Shown: positions 1 through 11,070, counted from the stretch's first letter. The stretch: 64,000 nt of DNA from Candidatus Rhodobacter oscarellae (GCF_001078595.1 NZ_LFTY01000002.1:2413773-2477772); one strand, 5' to 3'. The notes: generated from the sequence alone by a model not told the origin. Program-made: numbers and translations.

Positions 1-648
1 GTTGTAGGCGGCGGTCTGCAAATATAGCTCTCGGTTAGCCGGTTTGCGGTTCACCCCGCCCCATTTGAACGGCATCGAGATCAGGACCGCGCGTTGTAGC
101 CCGACCTCTGTGAGTGCTTGCGCCAGATCGTCCAGCCCATAGGCGGTCGACCCATTGTCGATAAAGCACACCGCCTCCAAACCGCACGCTGCGGCGTGGA
201 ACCCAAGCTGGTCCTTGATCCATCCCAGGTCATTGTCCTTCGAGATCATCATCTGACAATTCAGTCCCGCTAGAAACCCAAGATCCTGCGGATGGATGTG
301 GGCGTCTGCTTCGGAACCATCCGGGAATGTGATCGCAAGTGTCTCGCCCTCGGGTACGTTGAGCAGCCAGATAATCGCATGGCGATAAAACGAGAAGATA
401 CGCGTGCGGCGCACGCGCTGCCCGCCAACGCGGAACTGGGCCTGCCGGAAGAGGCGCCGAAAATTCAGCAGCTTTGGGGCAACCAGGGCGACGTGCCGCC
501 CGGCACGGATGGCCTGATAGAAGAACGTGTCAAAATCGTAGCGCAGATGGCTTTCCGGCGCGAGCCCGGAGGGGCGGATTGCGCGGTCTCTTTGATACCC
601 TTCCGGCACGGCCACGCGCGTGGCGTGATGAATGCGAAGCTCGGTCAT
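1..648 (-). CDS. Glycosyltransferase-like protein, partial (3' end outside window)
   Basis: An open frame of 216 codons runs from an ATG at 648 off the left edge of the window, so the C-terminus is missing. The middle reads SKDNDLGWIKD, then GFHAAACGLEAV and FIDNGSTAYG. This resembles the D-N-x-S motif region of family 92/family 2-like glycosyltransferases, in which a short helix and a strand precede an acidic-Asn motif. That assignment is a motif-level inference only. The N-terminal part (residues 1-100) shows no domain I recognise. The gene is on the same strand as the block that follows, but 133 bp separate it from the neighbouring SDR, so it may be transcribed separately. It could equally be an uncharacterised surface-polysaccharide protein. 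Confidence 0.6.
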   Translation of the reverse strand, partial: MTELRIHHATRVAVPEGYQRDRAIRPSGLAPESHLRYDFDTFFYQAIRAGRHVALVAPKLLNFRRLFRQAQFRVGGQRVRRTRIFSFYRHAIIWLLNVPEGETLAITFPDGSEADAHIHPQDLGFLAGLNCQMMISKDNDLGWIKDQLGFHAAACGLEAVCFIDNGSTAYGLDDLAQALTEVGLQRAVLISMPFKWGGVNRKPANRELYLQTAAYN

Positions 649-781
649 CCTGTTCCTGCCGTTGCGCTCAGTTACTCAGGGCAGAGCCCTACATCGGGAC
701 GCAATAGCAGGTCGATGACAATCTCGCCTTAGAGGCGACGCCGTCATCGGATGCGGCAGCGCAACCACGCTTATGGAAACG

Positions 782-1630
782 CTAAGGTTTGCCCTGCTTC
801 ATGTGATTGGCGAAGGCCTCCGCCCAGTCGGGGTGCCAGCGGCTAAGCGCGGGGCGGTTCTTTATGATGTCGCCCGCCGCCCAGGCCATGCGCTTCTCGT
901 CGGTTGCACGGTCCACGTCATTGTCGGGGCAGAGGATGTAGAAATCGCCACGCGCGATGCTCTCGACCATGAAGGCGGCGGTCTGTTCCGCAGTCCAAGC
1001 CGCGTCCGGCTTCTCACGGCGCCCGCCTGCGGTCATGCCTGTGAAGACAAAGCCCGGGATCATCAGATGCGCCGTCAGCTGATGCCCCTCGGTGTTGCGC
1101 AGCTCATGGGCCAGCGCCTCGGTGAAGGCCTTCACCCCCGCCTTGCTGACGTTATAGGCCGGGTTGCCCGGCGGCGTGGTGATGCCCTGCTTGGAGCCGG
1201 TGTTGATAATCGCGCCGGGGCGCCCGCGCGCCACCATGCCGGGCCCAAAGACCTGCGTGCCGTTGATGATGCCCCAGAGGTTCACGCCCAGCATCGCGTC
1301 CCAGGGCGCCTTATCGCCCAGCGTTGACGAGCCCTCGCTGACCCCGGCATTGTTCATCAGGATGTCCGTGCCGCCAAAGCGCTGGGTCACATCGGCCTCC
1401 AGCGCCTCAAGGGCCGCGCGGTCGGACACATCCGTGGCGGAGGTCATCACATCCGCCGCCCCTGCCCCGCGCAGCGCGTCCTCGGTCTGCGCGAGCGCCT
1501 CCACACTGCGGTCCACCACCACCACGCGACAGCCCAGCCCCGCGAAGTGCAGCGCCACCGCGCGTCCGATCCCCGAGGCGCCCCCGGTGACCGTGACAAC
1601 GCTGTCAGAGGTGAAGGCGGGGTGGGTCAT
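782..1630 (-). CDS. SDR family NAD(P)-dependent oxidoreductase
   Basis: A classical short-chain dehydrogenase of 282 residues. The cofactor motif TGGASGIG is at about residues 15-22, the NNAG motif follows near residue 92, and the active site has the NTGS serine segment and a canonical YNVSK. The C-terminal extension (about 230-282) is longer than in minimal SDRs. The ATG at 1630 is preceded by GGAG at a normal distance. The substrate cannot be read from sequence. It is the last gene of a same-strand run after rpoD, the patatin and HlyU, with only 23 bp to HlyU, so co-transcription is possible. Confidence 0.85.
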   Translation of the reverse strand: MTHPAFTSDSVVTVTGGASGIGRAVALHFAGLGCRVVVVDRSVEALAQTEDALRGAGAADVMTSATDVSDRAALEALEADVTQRFGGTDILMNNAGVSEGSSTLGDKAPWDAMLGVNLWGIINGTQVFGPGMVARGRPGAIINTGSKQGITTPPGNPAYNVSKAGVKAFTEALAHELRNTEGHQLTAHLMIPGFVFTGMTAGGRREKPDAAWTAEQTAAFMVESIARGDFYILCPDNDVDRATDEKRMAWAAGDIIKNRPALSRWHPDWAEAFANHMKQGKP

Positions 1631-1653
1631 GGCGCGCTCCTTTTGGGGGCGGT

Positions 1654-1938
1654 TCAGAAAATGGTTTCGCCCTGCTGGTCGATCAGCATCTTCGCCTTGT
1701 GTACAGAGGTCTCGACGGCCTCATCGCGATTGCTGGTCACATCGGCGCGGATCATCTGGTGGGTCTTGGTCTCGCCGTCGATGTCCTTTTCGATGCGGGC
1801 GGCAATGCGATGCCCGCCGCTCTCCGAGATCGGCTCGGCATAGATGCGGAAGCCACTATGCTCGACGGGATCGGCGGACTTGCCCTTCTTTGGACCGTCG
1901 CCGCCACCGCCGCCGAAGAGTTTGGATAGAAATGACAT
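1654..1938 (-). CDS. hlyU: HlyU family transcriptional regulator
   Basis: A protein of 94 residues whose core (GFRIYAEPISES, RIAARIEKDIDGE, HQMIRAD) matches the alphaproteobacterial HlyU family. It begins with a short amphipathic segment and a poly-Gly linker (MSFLSKLFGGGGG), typical of these small proteins. In vibrios HlyU activates hemolysin expression. The alphaproteobacterial members are named by similarity, and their role is not established; unlike Vibrio HlyU no winged-helix domain is evident here. The gene sits 12 bp downstream of the patatin and 23 bp upstream of the SDR, all on one strand. Confidence 0.8.
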   Translation of the reverse strand: MSFLSKLFGGGGGDGPKKGKSADPVEHSGFRIYAEPISESGGHRIAARIEKDIDGETKTHQMIRADVTSNRDEAVETSVHKAKMLIDQQGETIF

Positions 1939-1950
1939 GATACGCCCCCG

Positions 1951-2769
1951 TTAGCCCGATGGCAGAGATGTTAGCCGCTCAGACAGGCGGCGCAAGGTCT
2001 CTGCCCGCATCGGCTCTGCCTCCTGCAAGATTTGGCGGACGTGCCACATGGCCCCGATGCCGCCGGGCTGGATCGGCGCCTCGATCAGGATGTCGGGCGG
2101 GTTTGCGGCCAGAGCCGCGTCAACCTGCTTGCAGAGCATGGTGCGGATCACCGCCGCGGCGCCGCGCAGATTGCCCGGGCGTTTATCGGAGTCACTGGGG
2201 CGATCAGTAAAGACGTTCACCGCCAGCGTGATGTCCACCGGCGGCAGGCGGGTCAGCGGCAAATTCTCGACGACACCGCCATCTACCAGCGGGCGGCCAT
2301 CGCGCATCACCGGCTTGAACACGCCAGGCACCGCGATGGAGGCCGCGATGGCGGGAAGCAGCGGGCCTTGGTCAAGTGTCACCGCCGTCTTGCGATGGAA
2401 ATCCATGGCCACGGCGGTGAACGGAATGGCGAGGTCCTCGAACCGATCGGGCATCCCCGCGGGCAGGGTCAATTCGGCGAAACGTTCCGGATTGACCGCA
2501 AACAGCCCGCGATTGAAGCCCAGCCCGCCCCTGAGCAGGACGCGGGTGAGCTGTCGAAGCCCCCGCGCGCTTTGGCGGATGAAGTGTTCCCTGATCTCAT
2601 TGGCGGGGAGGCCCGCAGCATAGATCGCGCCGATCAACGCACCAACGGAGGTGCCCGCGATGGCGGCGGGTCTCACGCCCAGCTCATCGAACGCCTCCAG
2701 CACGGGGATGTGCATCACCCCCGACGGGCCACCGCCACCGAGAACGAGCCCGATGCGAGGCGTCGTCAT
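1951..2769 (-). CDS. Patatin-like phospholipase family protein
   Basis: A 272-residue bacterial patatin (RssA-like). It has the oxyanion-hole glycine loop GGGGPSG (residues 11-17), the nucleophile elbow GTSVG with Ser41, and the catalytic Asp163 in VDGGVVENLP, so the Ser-Asp dyad is complete. Patatins hydrolyse acyl esters of membrane lipids. No signal peptide is seen, so it is probably cytosolic or membrane-peripheral. The ATG lies only 6 bp after the rpoD stop codon, with a weak ribosome-binding site, which suggests translation coupled to rpoD or read-through transcription. Confidence 0.88.
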   Translation of the reverse strand: MTTPRIGLVLGGGGPSGVMHIPVLEAFDELGVRPAAIAGTSVGALIGAIYAAGLPANEIREHFIRQSARGLRQLTRVLLRGGLGFNRGLFAVNPERFAELTLPAGMPDRFEDLAIPFTAVAMDFHRKTAVTLDQGPLLPAIAASIAVPGVFKPVMRDGRPLVDGGVVENLPLTRLPPVDITLAVNVFTDRPSDSDKRPGNLRGAAAVIRTMLCKQVDAALAANPPDILIEAPIQPGGIGAMWHVRQILQEAEPMRAETLRRLSERLTSLPSG

Positions 2770-2775
2770 GGCGTT

Positions 2776-4782
<2,007 letters not shown>

Positions 4783-4851
4783 TGCGGGCACTCCTTGCTC
4801 GGTCTTCGCGGGGGCGTTTACGCGCCACATATAGGGTTGGATAGGCCCAAT

Positions 4852-4882
4852 GCGAATCATTTAACGCGAATCAGTGATTCGC
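4852..4882. promoter_or_regulatory. Cluster of three GCGAATCA octamers (GANTC sites) upstream of rpoD
   Basis: GCGAATCA occurs at 4852-4859 and 4866-4873 and in inverted form (TGATTCGC) at 4875-4882. The last two form a 17-bp perfect inverted repeat with one central base. Each octamer contains GANTC, the methylation target of the cell-cycle methylase CcrM. The cluster lies 70-100 bp upstream of the chosen rpoD start, in the leader or promoter. It could bind a regulator, act as a methylation-sensitive switch, or be a hairpin in the dnaG-rpoD transcript. It has no T-run in the rpoD direction, so a terminator is less likely. Confidence 0.55.
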
Positions 4883-4925
4883 ACACCCATTTACCCTTTT
4901 TTATTGAGAGCTTCCTTACCAAACC

Positions 4926-6893
4926 TTACCGAGGCGTACGGTGTGGTTTCGAAAACGCAATACCATCGACAAGAGCATCCAGCGCTTTTCGCTCGCTACG
5001 GTTGATTTTCGCGCCGTTTGGCGCGGTTTCAAAGTCGATCTCTTCCTCTTCATGGCCCTTTTGCGCGGCACGGCGGGCCTCTGCGGCCTGCGTCAGGCGC
5101 CAGGTCAGCCCCTCGTCGGCAAGTGATTCGATATCCAGGATCGCCTCGCGCACCTCGTGCTCGGCGCCCAGGCTGGCGGCGATCTTGGCGAATTCCTCGG
5201 CGATGCAGGCCTGGGTTTCATCCGGGTCCGCATCCGCGCGCAGCGCCGGGATCACGCGGATATGGCCCTGTGCCATAAGGGTTTCAAGCGGGTCGGTGCC
5301 CAGCTCGCCGGCCACGGCACTGGGTGGGTCCTCGGCCGTCGCATGCCGCAGGATGGCGCGCCGAAGCGCCTCGTGATCGGGGGTGGTGCAGGACAGGTCG
5401 TCCAACTCCGGCTCGAATCGGTCCAGCAGCTGCGGCTGCACCAAGAGCCCCGTCAGAATCACCGACTCACGCAGGCGCTGCTCGACCTCGCCAGATTGCG
5501 CCGCCAGGGCGGATTGCTTCGCGCCGGGCGTCGGCCCCTGCGGCTCCCCGCGGCGCTGCCATGCGCCGCGCCCCTGCCCCGACCCGCGCGGCTTTTGCGC
5601 CTGACGCGCTGTGCCAAAAAGGTCCCACCTGAGGCGCTTGATCTCTTCGCCATAATGGCCCCGCAGGCTTGGGTCCTGGATCTTGCTGATCGCCTCCCGC
5701 AGCGCCTTGTCCAGCGCGGCCTTGCGTTCGGGGCTGTCAAAGTTCTTGCCCTCGGTCTCGCGCCGCCACAGCAGAGACACCATCGGCTGCGCCTGATCCA
5801 ACAGCTTTTGCATCGCGCCGGACCCACCGGAGCGGATCACATCGTCGGGGTCCTGCCCCGGCGGCATAATGGAAAAGCGCAGGGACCGCCCCGCCTCGAG
5901 CAGCGGCAGCGCCAGGTCGATCAACCGCATCGCGGCGCGCAGCCCCGCCGTGTCGCCGTCAAGCGCCACCAAAGGCTCTGGCGCGATCCGCCATAGCATC
6001 TGAAGCTGGGTCTCTGTCACCGCGGTCCCCAGCGGCGCCACTGCGCCGGTATAGCCCGCCTCTGACAGCGCGATGACGTCCATATAGCCCTCGGCCACGA
6101 CAAGCGGCTGGCCCTTGCCCGCGGCCTCTCGCGCCGCGCGCACGTTAAACAGCGACCGGCCCTTGTCGAAAAGCTCGGTCTCGGGCGAGTTGAGGTATTT
6201 CGCGTTGTCGCCCGGGTCCATCGCCCGCCCGCCAAAGGCGATGCAGCGGCCCCGCGCGTCCCGGATCGGGAAAATGATGCGCCCGCGGAACGTGTCATAG
6301 GGGCGCCCGCCCTTCTGGCTCGGCTTGGCCAGGCCCGCGCCAAGGATCAGGTCATCCTCGACCGACTTGGCCTTGAGATGATCCCAAAGCCCCTGCCAGG
6401 CGTCCGGCGCAAAGCCGATCTCCCAGCGCTCCTGCGCCGCCTCGCTGAGGCCGCGCCGCGCCAAGTAATCCCGCGCCTCTGCCGCCCCAGCCGTCTTGAG
6501 TTGCAACCGAAAATGCTGGACCGCCTGCTCCATTACTTCGGCAAGCCGGGTTATCCGGTCAGCCTTCTCCTGCGCCTTGGGGTCGCGCTCGGGCACCTGC
6601 ATGCCGACTTCGCGGGCAAGAATTTCCACTGCCTCCATGAACGAGACATTCTCGGTCTCGCGCACGAAAGAGATCGCGTCGCCCTTCGCGTGGCAGCCGA
6701 AGCAGTAGTAATAGCCCTTGCGGTCATCCACATGAAAAGACGCGGTTTTTTCCTGGTGGAAGGGGCACGGCGCCCACATGTCGCCCTTGCCTTGGTTCGA
6801 TTTGCGCGCGTCCCACATCACCTTGCGCCCCGCGACCTGCGACATAGAGGTGCGTGTGCGTAGCTCGTCAAGGAATCCGGGGGGCAGGCTCAT
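4926..6893 (-). CDS. dnaG: DNA primase DnaG
   Basis: The replicative primase, 655 residues from the ATG at 6893 (MSLPPGFLDELR). An upstream in-frame ATG at 6962 is rejected because the family starts at this motif. The N-terminal CHC2 zinc-binding domain has CPFHQEKT and CFGCHAKGD (residues about 40-65). The catalytic TOPRIM domain begins near VVAEGYMDVI and includes LDGDTAGL. The C-terminal helicase-binding region is less conserved and preceded by a Gly/Gln-rich linker (GSGQGRGAWQRRG). DnaG makes RNA primers for lagging-strand synthesis together with DnaB. It is directly upstream of rpoD on the same strand with a 143-bp gap. Confidence 0.97.
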   Translation of the reverse strand: MSLPPGFLDELRTRTSMSQVAGRKVMWDARKSNQGKGDMWAPCPFHQEKTASFHVDDRKGYYYCFGCHAKGDAISFVRETENVSFMEAVEILAREVGMQVPERDPKAQEKADRITRLAEVMEQAVQHFRLQLKTAGAAEARDYLARRGLSEAAQERWEIGFAPDAWQGLWDHLKAKSVEDDLILGAGLAKPSQKGGRPYDTFRGRIIFPIRDARGRCIAFGGRAMDPGDNAKYLNSPETELFDKGRSLFNVRAAREAAGKGQPLVVAEGYMDVIALSEAGYTGAVAPLGTAVTETQLQMLWRIAPEPLVALDGDTAGLRAAMRLIDLALPLLEAGRSLRFSIMPPGQDPDDVIRSGGSGAMQKLLDQAQPMVSLLWRRETEGKNFDSPERKAALDKALREAISKIQDPSLRGHYGEEIKRLRWDLFGTARQAQKPRGSGQGRGAWQRRGEPQGPTPGAKQSALAAQSGEVEQRLRESVILTGLLVQPQLLDRFEPELDDLSCTTPDHEALRRAILRHATAEDPPSAVAGELGTDPLETLMAQGHIRVIPALRADADPDETQACIAEEFAKIAASLGAEHEVREAILDIESLADEGLTWRLTQAAEARRAAQKGHEEEEIDFETAPNGAKINRSERKALDALVDGIAFSKPHRTPR

Positions 6894-7083
6894 GTACAGA
6901 ATATCGTCATTGCACCTTGCCGAGTCTAGGGGAACGGCCGGTCTTATGTGGGTTTGGCGCAAGAATTATCGCAACACCGCCCGCGCGCGCCAACAAAGAT
7001 GGCCAGTGGTTGGCAAGGACCCGGCAAGGGTCGCGCAGCTTCTGATTGGAGATTTTGGCGCCCGCCCGGGCCGCTAAGCTGGT

Positions 7084-7662
7084 CTAAAGGAGCTCGATAT
7101 AACGCTGGAACACCCAGCCGACCTGGTCGGAGCCCTCAAGCGCAATCGGCACCCAACCGCCGTTCACTCTGCCCACGACCTCGACCACATCGCCACGACG
7201 CAGGCGCGCCACTGAGGGGTGCCGCTTTGCGGGCCCAACGCGCACATTCAGCGCATCCCCCAATATGCGGCCCTGGCGTTGGCCGTCGCCCATGGCTGCA
7301 TCGACATTCTTAGTGGAGACCACCAAGCTCGACAGCAGAGGGTCTGGCGCCGCCAGCGCCGCGAAGAGCGGCGCTTGCACGGGTTCAATCTGATGCACGG
7401 GCTCTGGGATATCCGGCATTAAGGGCATCGTCACCCGAGACGGCGGGTTGATGAAGATCGACCCGTCCATGCTGACCGGTTGGGAAATGACTTCCGGAAG
7501 CAAGACATCCGACTGCAATGACACGGCGTATTCAGGCTCCGGCAGGGTGCGAGATACGATAGGGCTTGGCAATAAGGTCTCGGGCATGTCCTCACCCAGG
7601 TCCACATGGGGGCCCGCAATGAGCGCTAAAATCATCGCAAACGCAATTAAGGCGAAACGCAT
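7084..7662 (-). CDS. Secreted SH3 domain-containing protein
   Basis: A protein of 192 residues. Residues 1-17 form a hydrophobic signal-type segment (RFALIAFAMILALIAG), so it is likely exported to the periplasm. Residues about 130-192 form a bacterial SH3 (SH3b) domain: the hallmark LNVRVGPAKRH is followed by RRGDVVEVVG, GWVPI and VGWVFQRYI. SH3b domains usually bind peptidoglycan or mediate cell-wall interactions. The middle region is Pro-rich and probably extended. It stands alone, with 121 bp to the rpoD-dnaG block and 86 bp to the aminotransferase. A specific function cannot be read from sequence. Confidence 0.8.
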   Translation of the reverse strand: MRFALIAFAMILALIAGPHVDLGEDMPETLLPSPIVSRTLPEPEYAVSLQSDVLLPEVISQPVSMDGSIFINPPSRVTMPLMPDIPEPVHQIEPVQAPLFAALAAPDPLLSSLVVSTKNVDAAMGDGQRQGRILGDALNVRVGPAKRHPSVARLRRGDVVEVVGRVNGGWVPIALEGSDQVGWVFQRYIELL

Positions 7663-7748
7663 ACCGTCCTCCGACTATCGTCATGGGCGTCTTGAGTATC
7701 AACTATGACGATAGTCAGTTAATTGGGCGCTAATTGGGCCGTGTGGTT

Positions 7749-9137
7749 TTACGAACAAAGCCCCTCGTTTTTTGCCCATTCATACGCCGTATCCAGCGCG
7801 CTTCGGGCCCGCGCCACAAGGGTCTCGATCTCATCGGGCGTGATCACAAGCGGCGGCGAGATGATCATTCGGTCGCCCACATGGCGCATGACTAAGCCGT
7901 TGGCAAAGCTGGCCTCTCGGCATTGGTAGCCGACCGTGCCGACCGGCGCGTCGAAAATGGCCCGCGCGGCCTTGTTGGGGGACAAGGCGAGGCCGGCCAT
8001 CAAGCCAATGCTGCGCGTCTCGCCAACCATCGGGTGATCGCCCAGGCTCTCCCAGGCAGTCTTCAAAGCGGGCGCGGCCACGGTTTTGACATGGTTGACC
8101 AGGCCCTCCTCTTCGATGATTCTTAGGTTCTCCAGCGCCACGGCGCAGGCCACGGGGTGGCCCGAATAGGTGTAGCCATGGGTGAATTCGTCCTGGTTGA
8201 GCACCTCGGCCAGATGATCGGACACCACCGAGCCGCCGATCGGCGCATAGCCCGAGGACAGCCCCTTGGCGATGGTCATCATGTCCGGCTTCAGGTTCAG
8301 CGTCTGGCTGCCAAACCACTCGCCAGTGCGCCCGAAGCCGCAGATCACCTCGTCCGCGATCAGCAGGATCTCGTGCGCGTCGCAGATGCGCTGGATCTCC
8401 GGCCAGTAGCTGGCGGGCGGGATGATCACGCCCCCGGCGCCCTGGATCGGCTCGGCGATGAAGGCGGCGACGTTCTCTTCGCCCAGCTCGGCGATCTTGT
8501 CCTCCAGCTCGCGGGCGCGCATCCGCCCAAAGGCCTCGGGATCCATGTCGCCGCCCTCGGCGTACCAATGCGGCTGCCCGATATGCTCGATATCGGGGAT
8601 CGGCATGCCGCCCTGGGCGTGCATCCCCGCCATGCCGCCAAGGCTGGCCGAGCCCATTGAAGAGCCGTGATAGGCGTTCACCCGGCTGATGATCACCTTC
8701 TTCTGGGGCTTGCCGCGCAGGGTCCAGTATTGCCGCACCAGCCGGATATTGGTGTCGTTGGCCTCGGACCCCGACGAGGCGAAGAACACGTGGTTGAGAT
8801 CCCCCGGCGCGAGATCCGCGATCCGCTTGGCCAGGCTCAGGGCCGGGATATGCGAGGTCTGAAAGAAGGTGTTGTAATAGGGCAGCTGGCGCATCTGCGC
8901 CGCGGCGGCCTCGGCCAGCTCGTCGCGCCCATAGCCGATGTTGACGCACCACAGGCCCGCCATGGCGTCCAGCAGGCGGTTGCCGTCGCTATCGGTCAGC
9001 CAAACGCCCTCGGCCCGCGTAACGATCCGCGCGCCCTTCTGGGCCAGCTCGTTGCCTGCGGTGAACGGGTGCAGGTGATGCGCGGCGTCGATGGCCTGCA
9101 GCTCTTCGGTGGGTAGATTGTTGGTCAAGATGTTCAT
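7749..9137 (-). CDS. Class III (omega) aminotransferase, PLP-dependent
   Basis: A fold-type I class III aminotransferase, 462 residues from the ATG at 9137, which is preceded by GAGG; the ATG at 9191 would add 18 unconserved residues. The family block LLIADEVICGFGRTGEWFG and the PLP-binding lysine in MTIAKGLSSGYAPIGG are intact, as is the dimer-interface motif FTHGYTYSGHPVACAVALEN. Close families act on beta-alanine, taurine, putrescine or aromatic amines with pyruvate as acceptor. The sequence does not settle which. A beta-alanine:pyruvate role would fit the pyrimidine-degradation operon at 27-36 kb, which makes beta-alanine, but the two are not linked here. Confidence 0.9.
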   Translation of the reverse strand: MNILTNNLPTEELQAIDAAHHLHPFTAGNELAQKGARIVTRAEGVWLTDSDGNRLLDAMAGLWCVNIGYGRDELAEAAAAQMRQLPYYNTFFQTSHIPALSLAKRIADLAPGDLNHVFFASSGSEANDTNIRLVRQYWTLRGKPQKKVIISRVNAYHGSSMGSASLGGMAGMHAQGGMPIPDIEHIGQPHWYAEGGDMDPEAFGRMRARELEDKIAELGEENVAAFIAEPIQGAGGVIIPPASYWPEIQRICDAHEILLIADEVICGFGRTGEWFGSQTLNLKPDMMTIAKGLSSGYAPIGGSVVSDHLAEVLNQDEFTHGYTYSGHPVACAVALENLRIIEEEGLVNHVKTVAAPALKTAWESLGDHPMVGETRSIGLMAGLALSPNKAARAIFDAPVGTVGYQCREASFANGLVMRHVGDRMIISPPLVITPDEIETLVARARSALDTAYEWAKNEGLCS

Positions 9138-9347
9138 TTCAGAGCCTCGCGCATTTTCGGGCCACCCTAGGGAATGCGCGTTTGGGGTCAATAACGATCA
9201 TCCATGCACCGTCGGCTTAAGGCGGGGCGTGAGACTAGTGATCAGTGCGCTCTGAACTGTCCGAAGCGGGCCGATGTGGCGCGGCAAAGGGAGAGCGGGC
9301 GGCGCAGCAAGATTAAGCCAAGGGTCGGTTTTGGCTTGGAGCGAATT

Positions 9348-9509
9348 TTGGACGTCACAATTTTCTTGCAAGAAAATTGCGAAACTCTTGCAAGAGTTTC
9401 TTTGGCGCGACACGAGATGATCCGCCTAGGGCGATCGCTTGGCCGCTAGCGGGCCCAACTTTCCTTGGAAGGAAAGTGCAAATCTCTTGCAAGAGATTTG
9501 GCGCGCCCA
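9348..9509 (+). repeat. Four-palindrome dispersed element, copy 1 (upstream of surE)
   Basis: Four palindromes lie in two close pairs. Pair one is A at 9358-9379 (core AATTTTCTTGCAAGAAAATT) and B at 9381-9400 (GAAACTCTTGCAAGAGTTTC). After a 57-nt spacer, pair two is C at 9458-9477 (9-bp arms ACTTTCCTT and AAGGAAAGT) and D at 9479-9500 (core AAATCTCTTGCAAGAGATTT). Short GC-rich flanks (TTGGACGTCA and GCGCGCCCA) look like eroded terminal inverted repeats. The element ends about 125 bp before the surE start; D is proximal to the gene. The same element recurs at 39079 and 59131. The rest of the 497-bp gap (9138-9634) shows no gene. Confidence 0.9.
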
Positions 9510-9634
9510 AAGGACCGCTGTAGGCCAAAACAAGCCACACCCAAAACGCAGAATTTCCGTCGGAGGCTCACCCAGTATTCCCTTTGCCGCCCCGGCGCCG
9601 TATGGACGATGCGATACATATTCAGGGCGGGCAC

Positions 9635-10420
9635 ATGCGCATTCTAATCACCAATGACGACGGCATCGACGCGCCTGGCATCAAGATCATGGAGGCCGTC
9701 GCGAACGAGATCGCGGGCGCCGCCGGAGAAGTCTGGGTCGTCGCGCCCTCCTTTGAGCGGTCGGGCGTCGGTCATTGCGTCAGCTACACCAATCCCGCGC
9801 GGATCGCCGAACGCGGCCCGCGCCGCTTCGAGGTCGAGGGCTTCCCGGCGGATTGCGTGCTGGCGGGCATCTATGACGTGCTGGGCGGCGCGCAGCCGGA
9901 CCTGATCCTGTCCGGCGTGAACCGTGGCAACAACTCGGCCGAGAACACGCTCTATTCCGGCACCATAGGAGCCGCGATGGAGGGCGCCCTGCAGGGCTGC
10001 AAGGCCATCGCGCTGAGCCAGTTCTACGGCCCCGCCAACAACGCCATTGAGAACCCGTTCGATGCGGCGGCGCAGACCGGCGCGCAGGTGATCCGCGACA
10101 TCCTGGCGGCGGACAGCTGGGGTGCGGACCCCTACCCGATCTTCTACAACGTCAACTTCCCGCCGGTCCCGGCGGCCCAGGTCAAGGGCACCCGCGTGGT
10201 GGCGCAGGGGCGCCGCCCAGGGGTGCGCTTTTCGGCCAACCCGCATGAGGCACCGAACGGGCGAAAGTACCTCTGGATCGGCGGCGGCGCCCAGGCGGTC
10301 GAGAGCGGCCCCGACACCGATTGCACCGTCAACATCGCGGGCTACACCTCGGTGACGCCGATGCGTTGCGACCTGACCGCGCATGACGCGCTGGACGCGC
10401 TCAAGGCCACGCTGGGATAG
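9635..10420 (+). CDS. surE: 5'/3'-nucleotidase SurE
   Basis: A SurE-family survival nucleotidase of 261 residues. It begins [15 protein letters not shown], where the tandem Asp of NDDG binds the metal, and carries the second family motif [13 protein letters not shown] near residue 95 and a later TDC segment. The start at 9635 is chosen over upstream ATGs because the family begins at this motif. SurE dephosphorylates nucleoside monophosphates and short polyphosphate, and acts in stationary-phase survival. It is the first gene of a surE-pcm-nlpD-like operon, as in many proteobacteria. The four-palindrome element lies in its leader. Confidence 0.96.
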   Translation: MRILITNDDGIDAPGIKIMEAVANEIAGAAGEVWVVAPSFERSGVGHCVSYTNPARIAERGPRRFEVEGFPADCVLAGIYDVLGGAQPDLILSGVNRGNNSAENTLYSGTIGAAMEGALQGCKAIALSQFYGPANNAIENPFDAAAQTGAQVIRDILAADSWGADPYPIFYNVNFPPVPAAQVKGTRVVAQGRRPGVRFSANPHEAPNGRKYLWIGGGAQAVESGPDTDCTVNIAGYTSVTPMRCDLTAHDALDALKATLG

Positions 10421-10428
10421 CGCCGACG

Positions 10429-11070
10429 ATGATGGACGCCGAGCTCAAGATGCAATTCCTGTTCGCGCTCCGCTCTAAGGGCATAATGGACAAGCGCGTG
10501 CTTGAGGCCATGGAGTCGATCGACCGCGGAGCGTTCCTGCGGGGCGGGGTCTTCTCGGCGCGCGCCTACGAGGACATGCCGCTGCCAATCGCCTGCGGGC
10601 AAACCATCAGCCAGCCCTCGGTGGTGGGCCTGATGACCCAGGCGCTGGACGTGCGGCCGCGCGACAAGGTGCTAGAGGTCGGCACGGGTTCTGGCTATCA
10701 GGCGGCGATCCTCAGCCAGCTCGCCCGGCGGGTCTACACCGTCGAGCGCCACCGCCGCCTAGTGACCGAGGCGCGGGCGGTGTTTGACGCGCTGGGGCTT
10801 GTAAATATCACCACCCTGATCGCCGATGGCAGCTTTGGCCTGCCCGAACAGGCGCCCTTTGATCGCATCCTCGTCACCGCCGCCGCCGAGGACGCGCCCG
10901 GCCCGCTCTTGGCGCAGCTGCGCGTTGGCGGTATCATGGTGGTGCCGGTGGGGCAGTCCGACGCGGTGCAGAGCCTGATAAAGGTGACGCGCAGCGAGGC
11001 GGGCTTTGACTATGACGAATTGGCCCCCGTGCGCTTTGTGCCCCTGCTGGAGGGGCTCGGACAGGACTAG
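10429..11070 (+). CDS. pcm: Protein-L-isoaspartate O-methyltransferase
   Basis: A 213-residue PCMT that repairs isoaspartyl residues in aged proteins by S-adenosylmethionine-dependent methylation. The SAM motif [13 protein letters not shown] follows the family segment [18 protein letters not shown]. Motifs near [11 protein letters not shown] and GGIMVVPVG are also present. Two consecutive ATG codons (10429 and 10432) can serve as start. It begins 8 bp after the surE stop codon, so the two are almost certainly co-transcribed. Confidence 0.96.
   Translation: MMDAELKMQFLFALRSKGIMDKRVLEAMESIDRGAFLRGGVFSARAYEDMPLPIACGQTISQPSVVGLMTQALDVRPRDKVLEVGTGSGYQAAILSQLARRVYTVERHRRLVTEARAVFDALGLVNITTLIADGSFGLPEQAPFDRILVTAAAEDAPGPLLAQLRVGGIMVVPVGQSDAVQSLIKVTRSEAGFDYDELAPVRFVPLLEGLGQD

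Noticed and set aside
9358-9500. Reading the paired palindromes as ordinary rho-independent terminators
   Set aside because: There is no T-run after them, they occur as identical sets of four with a spacer, and they lie closer to the following start than to the preceding stop.
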